This document shows, piece by piece, positions 12,201 to 27,200 of a stretch of 64,000 nt of DNA (position 1 is the first letter of the stretch; each line of letters opens with the position of its first letter). This DNA comes from Megalonaias nervosa (Eukaryota; Mollusca; Bivalvia; Unionida; Unionidae). Position numbers and translations under genes: made by a program. Where the stretch lies: positions 62,001 to 126,000 of the forward strand of contig JAECUM010001899.1 of assembly GCA_016617855.1 (NCBI GenBank). Reading direction: 5' to 3'. The notes below the pieces were generated by a model, which did no database searches, had not been told where the DNA came from, and saw only the letters and a list, made by a program, of their open reading frames with translations.

Positions 12201-15200
12201 TTTTATTTCTATTGATAATTATTCACTGTAAATTGCCATTAGACTTACAACTAACACCACTCAAACAGAAATTTAAAAAAAAGTCACCACCATTATTTTA
12301 AAACAATAAATAATATGTATGCATATGTGAAAGAAAATAAAGATTCTACGATCAGATTCTTACCAGATAACCTGCATTGTTCTTCTAGGAAAGCCATTTC
12401 AGCTGAAAATGAAAGTAAGTTGACATCCTTTTACGAACCAAATTTTATATATTCAAATGTATCCAGAATCGATATGAAAAATTATATTACTTCTGGCCAG
12501 AGTTTGGTTATTTCACAGATGTCATCATAAAGGTCAATTTTGTACCTTTTACCTGCTCTTTTTTTGTATACACTGCAACTGAAGTAACAGTCAGATTTTC
12601 AACTTCTGGATAGGTAGTTACTCAGGTTTCATTTTGTCTGTCCATTTCTTATATCAGTTCAATTTCAGCTGGGATACAGTTTGTAACACTAATATGTTTT
12701 GATTTAAGGTAGGTCCCTCTAGATTAGGTCAGCTCTGTTCACATCTTCATTTTCACAGATCAAATCCTCAGACTGACAGAAGCTGACCCTTTTAATGGCC
12801 AGCACACTGAATATGGTGTTCCAGCCAGACTGAACAGTTGTCTTTGGATTACTTATTCTGTTAAACCTTTTCACTTAGGAGAGTTCAGCACAACTCAACA
12901 TAATCTCAAAGAGAATCAGTGAAAATGCAATTAACATAATTAGGTCAGTCTTGGAGGTCTTCTCAGAAAGTGCAAACTGTCTCAAGGATAAAGTCAAGCA
13001 AAACTCACCTGCAGAATTCCCAAAGTAGAAAAAATATGCAAGAAACGTGTAATCAACAACTGAGACAACACATGTATATCGAAGAGAAGAAAAAAATAGA
13101 TGATTGTCCAAAAGTGAATCAGTACTACACACTGCAGACTATCCAAGTACAACCACAGTTAAGAGATTTTGGTAACCACTGGCCTTGGTAGCCACCTTGA
13201 CTCACCCTACCACCACCACACATCTTCTGCTTCTTTCCCTCTTGATAGCAAATGATCTGTAAATAAATTTTAATATTATTTATATTTTGGCTCAACTGCA
13301 GTATGTCTTCGGCAATCAAGAACATCTTGGAAAGGCATTTAAAGATAGTACATAGAAAAAGATTTAGAAACCAGAGTGATAGATATATGGCATGTGTTAC
13401 ATTGTTTGGAATCTTTTTTGATGAACAATTTTTATTTTACTAATTTAAAATAAAATTGTTAGTAAGAATTTGTAATTTTAATAATTTTAAATTAGATACT
13501 CATATTTTGCACTTTTTTCAACATGTATGAACCTGACTAGAACCTGAAAAGTTTTTCATTTGAAGTTTTCTCTGTCATCATTGAATGGAATTTGTTTAAA
13601 AAATCTTGCCAAACTGCGACAGGTCAAATGTAGCCTATAGCATTTTGTAAACGTTTTTTTTTATTGCTAGAGTATTAACGCATATATTTGTAGTGTACCT
13701 TTTTATGATAAATAATGTTGATTTTAAGAGGTATACCCTTTACCTCTTGGCTTTCTGTCATCATTGAATGGAATTTGTTTTAAAAAATACTGCCAAAGTG
13801 CAGTTAAGTACCCAAATGACTGTGGATAGGTAGGCTTGTGCTGTTTACATGGGTGTAGTACATGGCAAGGTCTACAAATTTTGACCATGTGTTTTGCATG
13901 TATTTTTTATCTGTACATTAATTTTAGAGTAAAATCTGATCTTTATTATTTTTCATGAAAGACTTTATTATATGCTTTAATATTTGGAGAGAACTTGTTC
14001 ACCGTCAAGTCAATGAAGCTTCATGTTCAACAAATAGAGACCAATTTTGGAGTATTTTCTGGTATAAAAACATGGGATCCACACCTGACCCTGCATTATA
14101 GCATTATAAGCAGGTTTGCAAGTTGTCAGGGGAGTGGTTTACAGAGTATTTTAACATTGTGCAGAATCATTTGTGATTCAAATGGATTTGTACTAAAGTT
14201 GTTAAAGTATCTCACTCCTCATCTGTGTGTTTGAACAGTATTTTTTTTAAGAAAACATTTTCATGTATGATTTATAACAACATAATCTATATGGGGATTC
14301 AGTAGAAAGCAGAAAGCTTGTTGAAAAGATTTCTCCCCAACTATAGAGAAATTTTTAACAATCAATAATTGTCTACTGATTTAAAGTAGATAAATCATAT
14401 ATAAATATAAATGTATCCTTGAGAACATTTCTAGTACATGTGATTGTTTCAAAGGTCATTTAATGGTAAATAGAGATGAAATTTACTTGTGTGATTGTGA
14501 CCTGTGTTAATCTGAAATCATTGATAGTTTTATGAAGGTTTTTATTGGCCATGCATATTTTGTCAGATTGCCAGATAGTAATGTTTTTTCTTTGCCATGC
14601 ATATTTTGTCAGACTGCCAGATAGTAATGTTTTTATTGCCATGCATATTTTGTCAGATTGCCAGATAGTAATGTTTTTATTGCAATTTGGGTCAGTATTG
14701 AGAAGAGAACACAGTGTCCGATTGCCAGATAGTAATGTTTTTATTGCAATTTGGGTCAGTAATGAGAAGAGAACACAGTGTCAGATTGCCAGATAGTAAT
14801 GTTTTTATTGCAATTTGGGTCAGTAATGAGAAGAGAACAGTGTCAGATTGCCAGATAGTAATGTTTTTATTGCAATTTGGGTCAGCAATGAGAAGAGAAC
14901 ACAGTGTCTCAGAGGTGTATATTTTTGACATCCTAACAGTGTATAGCTGTTTCTACTTTTCTGCATGCCCAACGCCTGTTACAAGAAACATGATTTAGGA
15001 ACAAGTTCTTATTCAGGCATGCTGAATTTGATTGACCTGATCACCAACAAAATAATACAGAGGAATTTTATGTTTGTCCCAGTTCAGATAAGTTTTGACA
15101 TTCTGAATGGATGATTTGCTAATTATTTAAATTGGTAACATGTTCCACAGTTGGAAGGTGGAATAATTTTTGATAAAGTATCGTTTGGCACAAAGGTGGT

Positions 15201-18200
15201 TGAATAGTTTTCAGTAATCAAGTGGTGTAGGTATCATTGTTAATGACAAGAATTTGGATTATATCTTGCTTGTAATTTGGAACAAAACCATGGTATATTT
15301 TAAACAACTGAATTTATTGATGCTTATAGTGTTGATGGTTCAGGATATTGAACATGTGCTCTATGCTTCATGCTTTCTCCAGGTGGCAGCGAATTAAAAC
15401 GTTTTGATAGCCAATTGGCTCAAATCCCACACCCGAACATAAATGTCAAAATCGTTAAAACTGGGTGGAAAGGGTCAGGAAACTAAGACTACTTAATCCC
15501 ATTCCACTGTCAGTCAGCAACTTAATGCACACAATTAACAACTTGGGTACAGAGGATGCCAGTTGTTTTCATTTTTCTTGAAAACCAAAACCACACATTA
15601 TTTTATTTTTTTTGCCTTTTAATTCTCATGTAGCAAGGGTAAAGGCAGTTTATGGGCAGTGTAAGTATGCCACTGATGTGGATTTCAATATTTTCTCGAT
15701 GGATCAGATTTGCCTGTACAAAGTTATCCTAAACTTTGAAATGTCTGTCGGGAGCTGGACAGTTTTCATAGCAACATAATGCTCCTAATGCTCCATTGCA
15801 ATATTATTAGTAAAGGTAGGCTACGTTTGCAACCAAACCTTTTTCTAAATAAAACTCTGCATTTTTTTCCTACAGGCATCCTAAAGGAAGTCCAGAATAA
15901 ATGTATAGATGGTGCTTCGGTGATCAGTATATGCGAGTTTGGAGACACTCGGCTCCTGGATGAGACAGGAAAAGTCTTTAAGAAAGATAAAGAAATGAAG
16001 AAAGGTGAGGGCAGCGTAAGATGTTGATTTTTATGTCCATTTCCAGGAACCATCAAAGGGAGTTGCAAGATTAAAAAACTACCCTTTTGGTGCAAAACTT
16101 TGCTTCAGACTTGGCAGCGAAGTGATATTCATGTCGCCTGTATTACCAGCTGTAGGGTCAGAGTGTGTGAGACTGTAATCCTATTTCTGTTCAGGAAGCC
16201 ACTGGTATTTTTGCAACTTGAATATGCCAGCAATTCAAATAAAGGTCTAGTGCAACCGTGCTCATCATGCCTTGCCATCATTAATTGTGTAATTAGGGTC
16301 ATGTCACACATGGCCATTATTAATTATTTAATTATGGTCTTAACCAGTCAAAAATGATTGAATATGCAATTTAAGCATGAACTATTCCTTGGATACTTGC
16401 TGCAGAGCTTGATTTTGATGATTGTACGAGGGGCCTCCTCGATTGACTGTCCTAGACCGTGAAGAGGGTAATTTCACCAGGAAAAAAACAAAACAATGTA
16501 GTAAAAACACAAATGAATGATGAGTGTGTATCATGAAGTAAACAAATGCAGAATAATTAATGATTAACAAGAATAGATGCTGCCACCCAATTTCCATGGT
16601 CAAAAATACTTACATGTGATGATCCAGAAACAGACATCCCTTGGACAGACAACTTTTCACCCTTGCAAGCTGTGACATTGCTATTGTTTATGCAGACATA
16701 AAAAAAATGACTTTTTCTGATGTGATGATTTTTGTATCTGGTCACTGCACCAGTCTTCATGCACCTTTCTCTCTGGTCATCAGAGCCCCATTTGTACAGG
16801 GTCAGGATAAAGGTCTTAACTTCTCTTTTGCCATGTTTCTGAAATAACCGTTTGGGGATAATGAGTCTGGTTATTCAACCAGACTGGGAAGTAGGTCAGA
16901 TTGGCATTCCCCACCCCTTTCTCTATGATCCTTCTTAATCCCTATGGTATGTGGGGGCATTTCGGGGAAGTGCATTGTCTTTTCCTTCCCATTTATGACA
17001 GCACAGACTCGGAGGTCTTGGCCTCATAGCAGCACTTGTTAGGGGTGCAATGGTTCATCAGTGCCTTAATCTTCAAGTCGTAAACATATTAGTTGTTTGC
17101 CTAAGTCATTTAAAAGTTGTTGTCTTCACTTCATACAAATTTAACACTAGGTGACTTGGTTTGAAATATGCCTCCCTCATCCTCCTCCCCCCCCCCATCT
17201 TTACCAATTTCTTGCTATTTATCTTATCCTATCAGCATGTTCAGCTACTGTATATGTATGTGTGTTTGTGTGTGTGTGTGTGTTAAAGGAGACATAACTA
17301 ATTGGATCACTGGATATGATTGAAGTACTTTACTAATCATTTAATAGCCACTTTTATGAAAAGTTATTAGGATTAGAGTTTAGGTGTAATATCTTAATGG
17401 ACCAACACGTTTGTTTGTACCAGGTTGTTAATATTATTGCTACATGCGAACAAATTATACTGCGATATATTGAGACTATTGTAAACATGATCTTCAATAG
17501 AACTCCATTTTCAGGCTGACAAGTTGATGTAATCTTTCATTTCAGGTATTGCCTTTCCAACTTGTATATCAGTCAACAACTGTGTATGTCACTTTTCTCC
17601 ACTGAAGAGTGAGCCAGATGTTATTTTAAAGGATGGAGATGTGGTCAAAATGTAAGTTTTGTTCCCATGCTTGTCAGAGTAAATGGCACCAGTATTATCC
17701 TGTTTATGTTTGTGTGCTTGTACAGTGTGACCCCGCTATAACACGGTAGTTGGGAGCCATAGAACCCGACCATGTTATAGACCGAACCGTGTTATATGCA
17801 GCCAGGACAGTTAGCAGAAGAAAATGATGCATGTACCCAAAAAAATGTGCGTGGGGTGGGGGGGAGTAGGTAATAAATGCGGGCGCAAAAATACGTGCTT
17901 TATTGGCGCAGTTTTCATCTTAAATCGATCCATATTAAATGAGAAATACACCTGTAGTGAAAACAGAGATGGCATATATAATATTTTACTTTATTCGGAG
18001 AACCACGCATTGGTACATATACATGTATACTGTTTATATATACATGTCTAATGCATAGCAGTGAATAAAGTATCAACACCGTGTACTCACCCGCGAATCA
18101 TGTCACATACATTGAACCCACAATACAAGTAATTCCATCGAAAATATGCACACACACAGGTCATATAGGTCTGAATTCAGCAGAAAAAATAGCACAATCA

Positions 18201-21200
18201 CATAACGAATGATGAAGCACATTTACTTTTAAGTACGTCCAAAGTCGGTAAAAGTTTACGTTTTAAGTACCGTCGGTAGAGTTCATAAGCATAAACTTTT
18301 TTCCTCTAAAAAGGAAACTTTAACGGCACAGTAAAAATGTTCCAGTCACGTTGGAAAATGAAACAATCCATCAGATTCCATTGCTTATATTTAAGTTCGG
18401 TAATGGCTTCCTTTGAAGAAAGGTTCTTCATTTTTATTTAAGATTGTAGTCGGCTTTTTTGATGAAGGGTGCATGCGTTATTGAAGTCACTGCTAAAGAA
18501 CAGCTTTGGAGAACCAAAGAAATGCCCGTTTCTTATTGTGGCAGCAACATAAAAAAATTTTATTGCATGATTGAGACTGATTTTTTTCCCATTTACTTAG
18601 TACGTTTTCATAACAATCGTTGCTTCAAAGATAATGTTTTCTTTGAAATTTCAGCTACTAATTTATCTGGGTACATTTTTTTTTTAAAAAAAACTGAATT
18701 GGCCGTCATATGGTCAATTGTAGTTACTGTTCCTCCCTGCCTATTGAATAGACAAGCCAGAGCTTTTTTCTTTTCTTACATATATGGTAGTGGAGTGATG
18801 CTGCCTTCCACGCATGCGTCAGAAATTTAAAGAAAGGGTCAATCGACGATAGAGACGCAGGTGTTCTGGTCTGATGACAGGGATTACTACAGAAAATGTG
18901 AATGTTCTGAAGGATTTAATTCTGAGTGAAAAAAAGCGGAATTTTACTTACCATCCACATACAAATGTCAGTCTATGTAAATATATTAATTACTAGCGAG
19001 CAGAGTAAAATCCGACGAAGATAGATTATGAGATAATGCCTCATCCGGTTGATCTCTGCTACCAGATGTAAATTTGAAAAAAAGCGGATATCTCAAAACA
19101 TACAGTACTCATGCTAGATGTCAACATAAGCAGATTATGATATAACAATGCACTGTTAAGATGGTTTGTCAATATGGACAAAGAATTTGTTTATGTAACA
19201 ATAGATAAATTTCAGTGCATTTTATATCAACATTACGGCTTCCTTTCATGGGGCCTCTGAATTTCTCCATTCCAAACCAGTGGTTGTATATAAAAGTTAA
19301 AACAGCCAACAGTGTCGCCAATAAAAAAAATCGCCAGATGGTCAATGTTCCCTCTAAGGTACGCAGCTGGGCAGCTCATTAGAAAATGCCGCGCAGCAGT
19401 TTAAAATTCCGCGCACAAGTTTTGGTAGCAAATACATGTGCTGTGCAGCAGTTTCAAAAATTCCGCGCACACAGGAAAAATATTGGAGGGAACGTTGCAG
19501 ATGGTATATTTTGCCGCCAATAAGGAGAAAAAAATCGCAATTTGCGACATTGGCAAAGCCCTGCGCGATTCCTGAAAAAAATTTATACACTATTTTTCGT
19601 ACTTTTAAGAAGAAAACTATTTGTTCATGTGTGAGAAAAATGCATATAAAATTTCCCTAGCCACGCCACGATTGTCTTGTATTATTCATACGCGATCTCT
19701 GCCCTAAAATGATAAACTTTTTTGGGGGTTTTTTTCGTACTTTTAAGATAAGAAAGAAAATTTTTTTTGTGTACAAGAAAAATACATGTATCTGAAATTT
19801 CGGGAGCCACACCACGACCATGTTATATCCGAATTCGTGTTATAACGGAGTATGCTATAGCGGGCTTACACTGTATATGTATTTTCTCATAGATAGATGG
19901 AAGCCAGTGAAATTTGCTGGCCATTTTAAATTGTTTGGCCACCTATGTTTTAAAATCAAGTATTTCTATCACTATACTGGTTGAAGACCAAAATGTGATG
20001 GCCTGTCTTGTCTCCATATTTTACAGGATGTAGTGTAGGACATGTGACTAGGATTCATGCTGATTTCCTTTTTTTTTTATTTTTCTTAAAATTTTCTTGA
20101 AAAATCAACCATATACATGAAAGTTGCACATGATAATTTTAGCATCATCTTTGGGGGGGGGGTCAGTATATGACTCATATATTCAGAAAGATTCCACAGC
20201 TTTATTGAGGAGTTTGGATACAGTAATCATAGTGTCTATCCTCCATCTTGTACTCAGCTCCAAAGAATTGATGAATTGCCATGAAACTTGATAAATATTA
20301 TCATCACCTGAAGATGCACATATAAACAAGTCAATTTGTTCCTACAGTGTTTTCAGGAGATGTCTTCCTTTTTGTCTTTTAGCAGTGTATGGCACAATCT
20401 TCTTAGCACAACCAGTAAACTTGGGCATGGCCTGAAGATGCAGATATCAATAGATCACTTTGCTCTCATAATTTTTATTAAGGCTATTGCCCTTTTTGCC
20501 TTGTAGCAATGTATGACATAATTTTTATTAAGGCTATTGCCCTTTTTGCCTTGTAGCAATGTATGACAATTTTTATTAAGGCTATTGCCCTTTTTGCCTT
20601 GTAGATATGTATGACAGAATTTTTATTAAGGCTATTGCCCTTTTTGCCTTATAGCAATGTATGACAGAATTTTCTTAGCCTACTGTTCTCATAGATTTTG
20701 ATGGATTGTCATAAAACATCTCAAATATTGTGGCTTTGATCTGAAGAAGTGCGTGTATTTACAAATCACTTTTCTCAAGAGCTTATTGAATGACTGTTGT
20801 CAATCCAACTGTGAGCACAGGTTTGTTAATAGCTTCTTCTCATCTACTTGGATGATTGTCACAAAACCTTTTACACATGTTCATTCCAGGATCTACTTGG
20901 TCGTTAATGAAAATTGTGCTGATATGACATCCATTATTATAGATAAACCACTCCCTCGATAACTCGTGCCCTGATAATTCGCAAACCCACTTATAACGCG
21001 GGGTCAGGCGTGGATCCCAATTTTTAAACCAGAAAATACCAAAAAATTGGTCCCTATTGGTTGAACTTGAAGGAAATCGCGATCGAAATTGGTAACGGAA
21101 ACTTGATATATAGCTTGTTTTATCGTCGAAAACGGTAGATAGGACATGGAAATTTAACATTATGAAATAACGACTTTTAATAAGAAGTCATATAATTTGT

Positions 21201-24200
21201 TACCTTTTCTTTTCAAACGACATTCTTTGTAAACCGCAATTAACAATATTCAAGGACATTTCGATCAATGAAAATGTTACGTACGCCAAGTGGAGGCAGT
21301 ACTTTAATAAATAAATACGAATTAAATAAAAAAAATTATGAATTGAAATTGTGTTCTAGTTCTATCTTTTAGTTCCTTTTAAGTGTAATCATCATAAATG
21401 CAATGTGTCTTCTTGTAATTAAACGTAAAATGTGTCAATCTACTATAACAGCTATGTCCGCGAGCGTTTCGCTGAGAACCTAATTAAGTGCCCACCGTGT
21501 TTTGATATCAGACTAGCGGAAGCATCTGTTGTATTGTTGCACTAAATAAAAAGAGGGCCTCCTTTTCTATTATCACGGTAATTACATCTGAATCAAATAA
21601 AACGGGTGGAATTGAAAAAAATGTCAAAAGGCATACAAATCCTACAAGCTTAAGAACCAGGGGCACCGGTCGTATGTTGGGTAGCTCATTTCATTTGATC
21701 AATCGAACACTGTGATACATTTTATTGTGTACATATCTAATTGAACTACCATAAAAATTACCCACTCAATCATAAATGTGACTAAAGATAGCAAGGCAAC
21801 CAAGCGAAATGAGTACTTTGTAAAATAATGAGCTTTGTTTCACAGATATGGACAGAGAATTCATGAATTCGCACGTAGAGATATCCTCAAGCATGATAAG
21901 AAGTTTCACTTTTACTTTTGCAATGAAATCACGGCATCAATATTTTACTAATTGAAAAATGCAAAAATTGAGTTTTGATGTAGATGATTGTCTGACGAAA
22001 TAAATGTTACCTGTTTTTGATAAAAAGGAATCTCGTTTGGTAGTGTATCAACAATTAGTCTGGTTCCCTGCCTTGTAGACTCCAAGTTTCATGAAATACA
22101 ATTATGCAACATTCCGGGAACCAGACTAATCAACAAAACAAAAAGCCGTGACGTAATACACGAATGTTTTCGCATACCATGTTTGGTTGTTGAAACCAGT
22201 GGCAATCATGTTATCGATCTTTCAGATGTTGGACATTTTGAAAATAAATGTGATATATAGATAATAATGCACAATTTCATCAGAAAAAGCGCTTTATTGA
22301 CGATTTTTCTCGACTCGATTATAAAACGAGGATTAGTCATTGAACAGCACAGTGTCTCTCCCCCCCCAACCCCACGGTTTTCTTGATGTTTAGCGGGGGT
22401 TTTGGAGCTCCCTCGGTAACTCGTGCCCTCGCTTATAAAGCGGTCTGTGTTTTTGGACCCCGATGTGCGCGAGTTATCGAGGGAGAGGTGTATATTGAAA
22501 ATCTTTAACATTACTCATCCAGAATGAATGGTCTTATCAACATGGGACCTTCAATAAATCAATACGAAAACGACCTGTTAGACTTCCAGTATTACCACGA
22601 TCATGGTCTTGTTACAATTCATCCTACTTCCTCTGGATAGCTGTATCTGCATTGAGTTTTCACCAAATGCCTTTTTATGTGGACTAATTGGTTCTAAAAA
22701 AAGAAAAAATAATGGTGCTGATCTGACATCCAGTTTGGCAGACATTTTTTCTTGAAAATTTTGTTATTGCTTCTTCTGAATGGATTGTCATTTTAACATG
22801 GGGTTTTTAGCAGAAGACAGCTTTAGATATCTGGTTGGTCCTAAGTGAATATGGGACCACTCAAAACAGTAGCATACTTTTGATTGTATGGCTGAAATAT
22901 TTAAGTCACAAGCATCAAAACAGTCCTTTTGAATAATTCTCCTGTATTTCCCCCACAGAACAGTATTTATTAGTGCCAGAGTCTCATCAAAATTGTTAAT
23001 GCTACGTTAAAAGTCTAAATCACACACACACACACACACTCAAACAAGTACAGCCCCCCCCATGATAAAAAGTGAGCCGTTTTAAAAATGCATATTACAT
23101 TTTGTCAACATAGCAGCCAGTGTTATGCTGAAAGACAGGAACATGAAACTAGCCATAATTATTCCTGAGATGTCAACAGTAAATTTTACACTTTGAAAAG
23201 GGATGGAACAGATGAGGTTCATAAAGGTCAGAGGGTAAAACATTTGCTTATTGTTTAATATGTAAGAAATCAAATTTGCTATGTCATCATTTATTTTTTA
23301 ATTTCATTGCAATAAATGAAAAGAAACGTTTTCACTATGTATTTCTTTTACTTAATGCAACAGTTTTAAATTTAAGCTGACTTTATTCCTATATTCTAAG
23401 ACTTCTAATTTCCCCATAATTAAGGTCACTACTCACACAAATATGCCTTATGGCAAATTACATAAGCAGAGCAAAATAAGCATAATTAGCTTATTTTCAT
23501 GCATAAAATCAATGTTAATGTACCATTTCATTCAGAACATCATACATAATGATATGAACATAAGAGAAATAATTGCATACATTTTTATATTTGTTTTAAG
23601 GTGGCACTCTACAGTTTCGTATTTTGCATTCGGTTAGAATTTTAAAGAAAAGAATTTCCCCAGGTTTCCTCACTGGTTATACTGGCTATTTAAAAAAGAG
23701 CTTGTATATCTTACGTATTGTTCAAAGAACCTTTAATTCCCTTTATGTTGGTGTAGGATTGATGGATGTAATATGGGTTATAGAGTACACAGCTTGGCCT
23801 TACTCCAGATGTGCACCTTTCAAAAAAGTGCTAGCTCCACTTGGTCATTTTCACATCCTGAACTTAAGAGGTAAATTGCCAAAAAAAAAGAGCTGATAAC
23901 TTTTTTTTTCATTTAATATATTTGGTAATTCATTCATTGCACTTCCAGAAGCTGGTATTGTCTAGTCTGGCAAAATTCATTTTCCCTATTTTAATAGCAG
24001 CTAAGGATAATGCACTTTAGACAAATTCAGGCTGATTTTTGGAGCACAAGGGAGCAGTTATTTTAGTTAGCAGTGTGCTAAGATCATTTAAAATTTCCAA
24101 AAGTACAATATCCAAAGAAATGTCAGCCACATTACATCAAAGTAGCATAGAGGTATGCCAACATTCTCTCCATTGTGCATGTTTTAAATGCAAACAACTT

Positions 24201-27200
24201 CACCTTACATATGTCACTCTCTCAACTGGTGAGTGCCCCCTTTAGAAAATTATCAAAATTGAGTTTGTAATCCTGATCTTTCAACAAATTACATAACACA
24301 CCTGTGTAATAAGAATTTGCAAACTCATTTCTGCAGCCAGCATATACCTCATGAACAAGCTGCTACCCTATACATGGGTGCACCCCACCCAAAAAAAACC
24401 CACACCACTAATCCTATTTTGCATTGCTAGTGAGAGGAATCCTGACATTGATCAATACTATCGCCTCTGCACAAATCAGTTAAAATAGTTGAAAGCAGTG
24501 CCTCTTAAAATTGACTTCATTGGCATCATTGAGCAAGTCAGACGCTCAGAAAACTTACTCTCATTAAGTTGCTCTGTAGACATAACTATATTTTTTTAAA
24601 CATAAAGTCCATAAATAAATAAATTTTGTAAAACAACGGTTTCTGTGCATAATTAAGAGTAATGTGTTTGAGGTAAAATTAATGCATAGCTGCCAACCCT
24701 CATGATTTGGGCATGAATTTCACGACTCTACGGCAATTCACGGATTCATGCCACATGCAAAAAATAATGCATTCCCAATTCTCGATTATTTAAAATTTTC
24801 CCATTAAGTGCTAGGCAGTTGCTGAAACGAACTTGTACTGCTCGTTGCGACATTAGTAGAACTATAGCCAATTCGTACAGTAGGCCCTGTAGCATGCATT
24901 TTAGCATATTTTAATCTATATATATAAGAGTGGTTTTACAAATGATTTTGAAAGAAACCAGAGCCTAGCTGGAAATTTTCTCCATGTATGTGCCGCCAAC
25001 ACTGATTTGAATTACTGTTCGGCATTGCATCTTGAAAATGTCTTCACCACCAAGGAAAAAGAAATGTATTGCACAAAAAGTGAAGTTTATTTTGGAATAT
25101 ACCAAAAATTGACCATGCATTCAGCCATCAAATACCAATATACATTATGCTTTTTGCACAGTGTGCCACAAATTTTAGCATTGGGCATGGTGACAGGGAC
25201 GATGTGAGGAAGCACATTGGTAGCAAAAAGCACATAGAGGTTGGGAAAATACATGAAGGCAGCTTTTTCGAGTGTTGGAATTTTTGAGATTGAAAGATTA
25301 GCATAGATAGTAATTTGCTTGAGTTCAGTTTCCTGCGCACTTGCCAACACCACTAATCGTTCACTGTTCGACGTTTCATCTTCTGAATTAATACCATTTC
25401 ATAATTAAGTTACACTGCAGTTAAAATGTGATCACCTCTAAGGAAAAAGATTTGCATTCCACAAAAAGTGAAGTATAGATTGAAGTACACCAAAATTTAT
25501 CCCTAGCATTCAGCCATCAAACATCGATGTACATTATGCTTCTTGCACAGTAGTGTGCCACGAATTTTACAGTTGGGAATGTGCACAAGGGCTGGTATTG
25601 TTGCTTACAATTTACCTGTCACACATGTACCGTGTAGTAATATTATTATATAGTACATGTGTGACAGATAAATTGTAAGCAACGATACGAGTCCCAGTGG
25701 GTATGTGGCAGAACGATGTGAAAAAAGCACACTGCTATAGCACCCTCAGCAGATTTTAGTTTTGGAGTACTTTAAGTCACCTACTCAAATCCTGCATGCT
25801 ACCAGTGCTGATGCATTGTTTGTGAGCTTTCTTGTTGAACATAACCTGTCTTTCTCAGTTGGAGATCAGCAGCAGTGACAGAGAAAGATTATTTCCTATT
25901 GTGAGGAAAAATATGACAAACTTTAGTGCCTCCTTAGGTGATGAAAATTTGCAACAATTTTAGTCACCAAGATTAACCAGCAGGCAAGAGCTTGAACTGT
26001 TTTGAAAACAAATTTACCTTAGCCTGATTGAGGAAGTTCAAGACTGCCGCAGCATCTTATCATGACAAATAGCGTGAAGTTGGTGTATATTAGTAAATTT
26101 GGCTGCAAATAAAGTAGTACATGTAATCAATGTAAATAATATGTTTTAGTTTTATTTTGGTATTTTCATATAATGCAGTACTGACCATCGAAGTGGATGG
26201 AGTTAGTGTCTTGATATAATTTTTCACTAATTGCGTTCAGAATTCACTCATTTTTATCCCACTTTTCACTAATTGTGAGTCTGGAGCTCTGTTAATGGGC
26301 CTAATGTAGAAATGACAGACATGCATAAAATGGTACTTCATTGTCTTTTGAGGATGACCAAATTTAGATTCCAGAAAAAACACCAAATGGCATTAAATTG
26401 CAGGAAAGTCGTTGGCAGCCATGGCTCAACCCCGGACCCAGCTAAGGGAGCTCACAGTGCTCCCCCAAAACCCCTAGCTAGTGGTACGGTGGCACTAGCC
26501 CACTCACAAGAACCTCCTCTGGCTTTGGCACTTAAGGCCTAATATTCTAGCCCTTGGGCTATCGTTGCCATGAGTGCCATTTACGCCATTGCCTCCTGGT
26601 GCCATTTATGCTTAATACACCACTGCGTCAAACATGACAGGGATGGGGGTAGTCTTTGAAACTTTTTAATGGTCTTTGGCTGGGACAAGTAAAACGATTT
26701 TCTATCCATGATATTGGGATCAATGTCAACGGCCATAACAAAATATTTTGTCCTGCACCTACTGGTTTCTTGTGAACATGTTAATGCAGACTGGTAGGAA
26801 AATATTTTCACTTCCAAATTTTGGTAGCTTGAGTTTCCCAGAATATCAAAGATGATATCATTACTTGGTGAATTATGAAGAAGAAACTGTCCTGACTTGG
26901 ATTGTTGGAAATTCTTTTTGATCAGTAAAGTGTCAGTCCTTTTGAGGAATCTCTCGTTAAAAGTTCTCTTTATTTTTTTTTGTTGCTGAATGCAGTGTAT
27001 TACGCAGTGTCATTATCACAATTACTTCTGTGTATCTTTATGGATTGCCATTAAACCTGGTAAATATTATGCTCTTTAAATGCATGGACATAAGCATATC
27101 ACTTTGCCTTGATAGTCATTGACCTTTTTGACTTGTACCTTAATGCAGCATGTAACACAAACTAATTAGTGCAACTAGTTTGGCAGTTGTCTGGATTACA

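Larger units (their letters stand above)
3291..15875 (+). other. PA2G4: PA2G4 intron 1 (12.6 kb)
   Basis: Holds a pogo-like element (3946-5595), a SINE (7121-7434), an LINE copy (7440-10145) and a composite minisatellite (14535-14912). 5600-7080 is AT-rich with an A-rich stretch at 6160-6300 and a short 18-bp tandem repeat at about 6975-7035. 10200-13990 shows only a (GA)n run at 10311-10327, a C-rich patch near 11800 and a ~55-bp direct repeat (13567-13620 and 13750-13803). 14915-15875 has a fragment at 15374-15500 that resembles 43340-43440. Confidence 0.8.

Noticed and set aside
14535..14912. Possible CRISPR-like array
   Set aside because: Spacers are themselves repeated, the unit length changes midway and the genome is eukaryotic; it is a minisatellite.
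18459..18830. 123-codon frame inside the pogo-like element as a transposase
   Set aside because: No helix-turn-helix or DDE motif could be recognised, and the element lacks the length for a full transposase.
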